Source of the DNA: Novosphingobium sp.
GTDB lineage: Bacteria; Pseudomonadota; Alphaproteobacteria; Sphingomonadales; Sphingomonadaceae
Length of the DNA: 17,554 bases
Direction of reading: 5' to 3'
Assembly (NCBI GenBank): GCA_009885425.1
Contig: VFKS01000266.1
Span: forward strand, 1-17,554
The position numbers and the translations under genes are program-made. The notes under the pieces are model-generated. The model made no database searches, was not told the DNA's origin, and was given only the letters and a program-made list of their open reading frames with translations. How positions within the stretch are numbered: the first letter of the stretch is position 1; each line of letters starts with the position of its first letter. Shown here one piece after another: positions 15,634 to 17,554 of the stretch.

Positions 15634-16062
15634 TTAGCGCGGTTCGATCCGGAAGCTGAGCGATCCGGTCTGGCCATCCTTGGCTAGTTCCAGTGAAACC
15701 GCACGGCTGGCGATATTGGCCTGATCCGATTCAGCGATCACCACCGAACCGCTTTCACTGAGCGGGGCTTCGACCCCGTCGATCAGCAGCTTGGATCCGA
15801 CCAGAGCCGGCGAATAGTCAGCCACAACGCGATAGCCGCTGGGGCTGTTGCAGAATTCATTGAGCGTGCCGAGCGAGACCGTTCCGGCCACCGGAGCGAC
15901 CATGCTGGAATCGACATTGGCCCGGCAGATCACCGGCACATAGCCGACCACGCCGATCGTGAACTGTTGCGCACCGACCGCGACCGAAGGCTCAAAGCCG
16001 TTGGCTGGGGCGAGTGTAGCAGTAAGGGTGGCCGCAACCAGCCCGAGCTTGAAGAGTTTCAT
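15634..16062 (-). CDS. Pilin-like subunit 8, separate convergent gene
   Basis: 142 residues from ATG 16062; GGGAGG 7 nt upstream decides this start over an in-frame one at 16113. Signal peptide probably cleaved near ANG (22). The mature part has FTIGVVGYVPVIC (strand leading to Cys46), LGTLNEFCNSPSGYRVV (Cys71) and ends GSLSFRIEPR, matching the ends of subunits 6 and 7 (VRIFLEPR). It is the shortest subunit and lacks the GFxxxVxY motif in clear form. It may be a chain terminator/anchor, a regulatory subunit or an independently expressed pilin; the function is inference. It is convergent with the operon and shares its terminator hairpin. Confidence 0.78.
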   Translation of the reverse strand: MKLFKLGLVAATLTATLAPANGFEPSVAVGAQQFTIGVVGYVPVICRANVDSSMVAPVAGTVSLGTLNEFCNSPSGYRVVADYSPALVGSKLLIDGVEAPLSESGSVVIAESDQANIASRAVSLELAKDGQTGSLSFRIEPR

Positions 16063-16315
16063 CAGTGGACCTCCCGAATTTCGTCGAGATGCTAAATGCC
16101 ACGTCAACCTCAATGCCCGGTCACTCGAGAAGGTTAACGCGGACTTAGCTGCAAACCGCAGATTTGGTTCTGGTCGGGATCAATTTCTGGTGTTCGCCAA
16201 GGCCTTGTCCGGCCCAACTGATCGAATGATCCGATTCACCATAATGCGCCTGAGGCCAAAAATGCGCTGGTGATCGCGCTTTTCAGGGGCAGACTGCGCT
16301 GCTAGCATCACCGCA
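16063..16315. promoter_or_regulatory. Divergent intergenic region between subunit 8 and the Crp/Fnr gene
   Basis: 253 bp without a gene. It must carry the promoters of both neighbours. GCGTTAAC occurs on the minus strand at 16140-16133, the same 8-mer as in the operon leader (6821-6828). No strong inverted repeat or clear Crp/Fnr box was found. Confidence 0.4.
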
Positions 16316-16984
16316 ATGGGGCAAGGTGACGATCCGGGGCAGACTTTGGCGGTTATCCGCAGCGCCTTCGGCTGCGGTGAGGCTTTGGCCGGGACAATTG
16401 CTGCGCTTTCCCGTGCAGACAGCCACCCACGCGGCGCGATGCTGTGGCCGCTGCCCGATCGCGATGAAACCACCTTGCTGACCCGCGGCGCGGCGCAAGA
16501 GGTGGCCTATGGCCGCGATGGCGCAGTAATGGTGCTGCTGCCGATCGCACCGGGCGATTTCTATGGCGATCTGGTAGGATCGGACGCCGGCCATGCGCAA
16601 GTCGAAGCGACCAGCGACGGCGCGGGCGCACACTTTGCCAGCGGCGCGATTGTGCGGCTGATGGAAAGCTACTCCTGCGTCGGGGTGGCGATCACCCGGC
16701 ACCTGTCGGGGCGGCTGGCGACGATGCGGCGGCGGATGGTTGAAGCGGCGATGCTCTCTGCCACCGGGCGAATCGCGGCAGAGCTGCTGCGCAGCGCAGG
16801 AACCAGCGATGATCGCACGATCCGGCCAATGCCAGTGTTTTCCGATTTCGCGATCACCGTGCAATCAACCCGCGAGACGGTTTCGCGGACGGTTTCGCAG
16901 TTGGAAAAGCGCGGTGTGCTTAAGCGGGTTGAAGGCGGCCTGCAGATCGTCGCACCGCACCGGCTGGAAGAACTGGTTTACTGA
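16316..16984 (+). CDS. Crp/Fnr-family transcriptional regulator
   Basis: 222 residues: an N-terminal cyclic-nucleotide-binding-like beta-roll (about 20-125), a dimerisation helix (ITRHLSGRLATMRRRMVEAA) and a C-terminal winged HTH with recognition segment QSTRETVSRTVSQLEKRGVL (183-202) and wing KRVEGGLQIVAP, the typical HTH_Crp form. The glycine-rich phosphate-binding cassette of true cAMP receptors is not clear, and only isolated cysteines are present, so neither cAMP sensing nor an FNR-type iron-sulphur cluster is supported. There is no visible ribosome site at ATG 16316, so it might be leaderless. Its stop overlaps that of the next, convergent gene by 7 nt. Regulation of the pilus operon is possible from proximity only. 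Confidence 0.88.
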   Translation: MGQGDDPGQTLAVIRSAFGCGEALAGTIAALSRADSHPRGAMLWPLPDRDETTLLTRGAAQEVAYGRDGAVMVLLPIAPGDFYGDLVGSDAGHAQVEATSDGAGAHFASGAIVRLMESYSCVGVAITRHLSGRLATMRRRMVEAAMLSATGRIAAELLRSAGTSDDRTIRPMPVFSDFAITVQSTRETVSRTVSQLEKRGVLKRVEGGLQIVAPHRLEELVY

Positions 16985-17554
16985 CCGCTGGCCAGCAGCG
17001 CATGGATTGTGCCGCCCAGTTCTCGCTCGTCGGGCAGGTAGAGCTCGCTGCGTAGCGCGCCCGGTGGGCGGGCCGCCAGCGTGACAGCCACGGCATCGCT
17101 GGCCAGTGCCAGACCGGCCGGGGCCAGCTGCAGCAATTGCCGGGCCAGGTCCGGGGCCGGGCCATAGGGCACCAACGTACCGCTGGCCGGATCCTTGACC
17201 AGCGTCGAAATCGCCAGATGGGCGCCGATTGCGGGCGGTGCGGGGCTGATGCTGAGCAACCGGGCGATTACCGAAAGCGCCAGATCGAGATCGGTTGCCG
17301 TAAATTCCCAAACTCCCGACTCCGCCCGAACGGAACCTGTGGGAAGCGCGGCTAGCACGGTGGCAACCGGGGTGATCAGCGTGGTGATCTGCTCTGAGCT
17401 GGGTTGTTCGGCGCCTTCCAGGCCGTCCAGCCCTACTGCCACATACAGCGCCAGCGCGCGGGCTGGATCGGGCGCTTCGGGCGGGAAGAGCTTTTCGACT
17501 GCGGCATCGCGCGGGAGCGTGAGCCGCACTTGCGCGCCCAGATCTCCGCGCCAC
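16978..17554 (-). CDS. C-terminal part of a protein with possible degenerate nucleotide-cyclase-like domain (5' end outside window)
   Basis: The minus-strand frame is open from the right edge to TAA at 16978, giving at least 192 residues; a GTG at 17529 is not taken as the start because the frame continues upstream in coding style (WRGDLGAQVRLTLPRDA). The order ALALYVAVGLDGLEG, GVWEFTATDLDLALSVIARL, IGAHLAISTLVKDP and YGPAPDLARQLLQLAPAG is reminiscent of class III cyclase segments (the last resembling GxxxNxAxRLxxxAxxG), but the catalytic Asn is Asp here. I do not recognise the family firmly; a non-catalytic cyclase-homology or unrelated alanine-rich domain is equally possible. Confidence 0.6.
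   Translation of the reverse strand, partial: WRGDLGAQVRLTLPRDAAVEKLFPPEAPDPARALALYVAVGLDGLEGAEQPSSEQITTLITPVATVLAALPTGSVRAESGVWEFTATDLDLALSVIARLLSISPAPPAIGAHLAISTLVKDPASGTLVPYGPAPDLARQLLQLAPAGLALASDAVAVTLAARPPGALRSELYLPDERELGGTIHALLASGQ

Noticed and set aside
16316..16984. FNR-type oxygen sensor
   Set aside because: The N-terminal cysteine cluster needed for an iron-sulphur centre is absent; only isolated cysteines are present.

Overview
The window looks like chromosomal DNA from a GC-rich alphaproteobacterium, most likely a sphingomonad (Sphingomonadales, Sphingomonadaceae/Erythrobacteraceae type). This rests on G/C-ending codon use, the metX-metW pair beside a histidinol-phosphate-type aminotransferase, an FzlA-like glutathione-transferase-fold protein and a carotenoid-cyclase-like remnant. 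The taxonomic call is inference; no rRNA gene is present.

Region 1 (1-3.8 kb) is housekeeping. A hisC-type aminotransferase (minus strand, running off the left edge) is divergent from metX-metW, two genes of methionine synthesis that overlap by 4 nt. A large three-tier hairpin separates metW from a convergent small VOC/glyoxalase-fold gene, followed by a small exported protein of unknown function.

Region 2 (3.9-6.5 kb) holds a short Ppx/GppA phosphatase. Its stop codon is formed by the edge of a 271-bp non-coding element with 28-bp perfect terminal inverted repeats and strong internal hairpins (MITE-like, TA dinucleotides at both ends). Next come an FzlA-like GST-family gene and, convergent and overlapping at the stop codons, a short, degenerate lycopene-cyclase-like protein.

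Region 3 (6.5-15.6 kb) is the main feature: a co-directional chaperone-usher pilus operon. A 450-bp A+T-enriched leader with phased direct repeats and a 10-bp dyad precedes seven consecutive small exported pilin-like genes that are divergent paralogues of each other, then a periplasmic chaperone, an outer-membrane usher and a two-domain putative tip adhesin, ending at a strong hairpin terminator. The second subunit is preceded by three hairpins and a strong ribosome binding site and has codon use unlike its neighbours, so it is the best candidate for the major pilin. Expected flow: subunits exported by Sec, capped by the chaperone, polymerised through the usher, with the two-domain protein at the tip and the divergent subunits as minor or adaptor pilins.

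Region 4 (15.6-17.5 kb) holds an eighth pilin-like subunit on the opposite strand, convergent with the operon and with its own ribosome binding site; a Crp/Fnr-family regulator without an FNR-type cysteine cluster, a candidate local regulator; and, convergent with it, the C-terminal part of a protein that may be a degenerate class III nucleotide-cyclase-like domain and runs off the right edge.

No rRNA, tRNA, CRISPR array, transposase or phage gene was seen.
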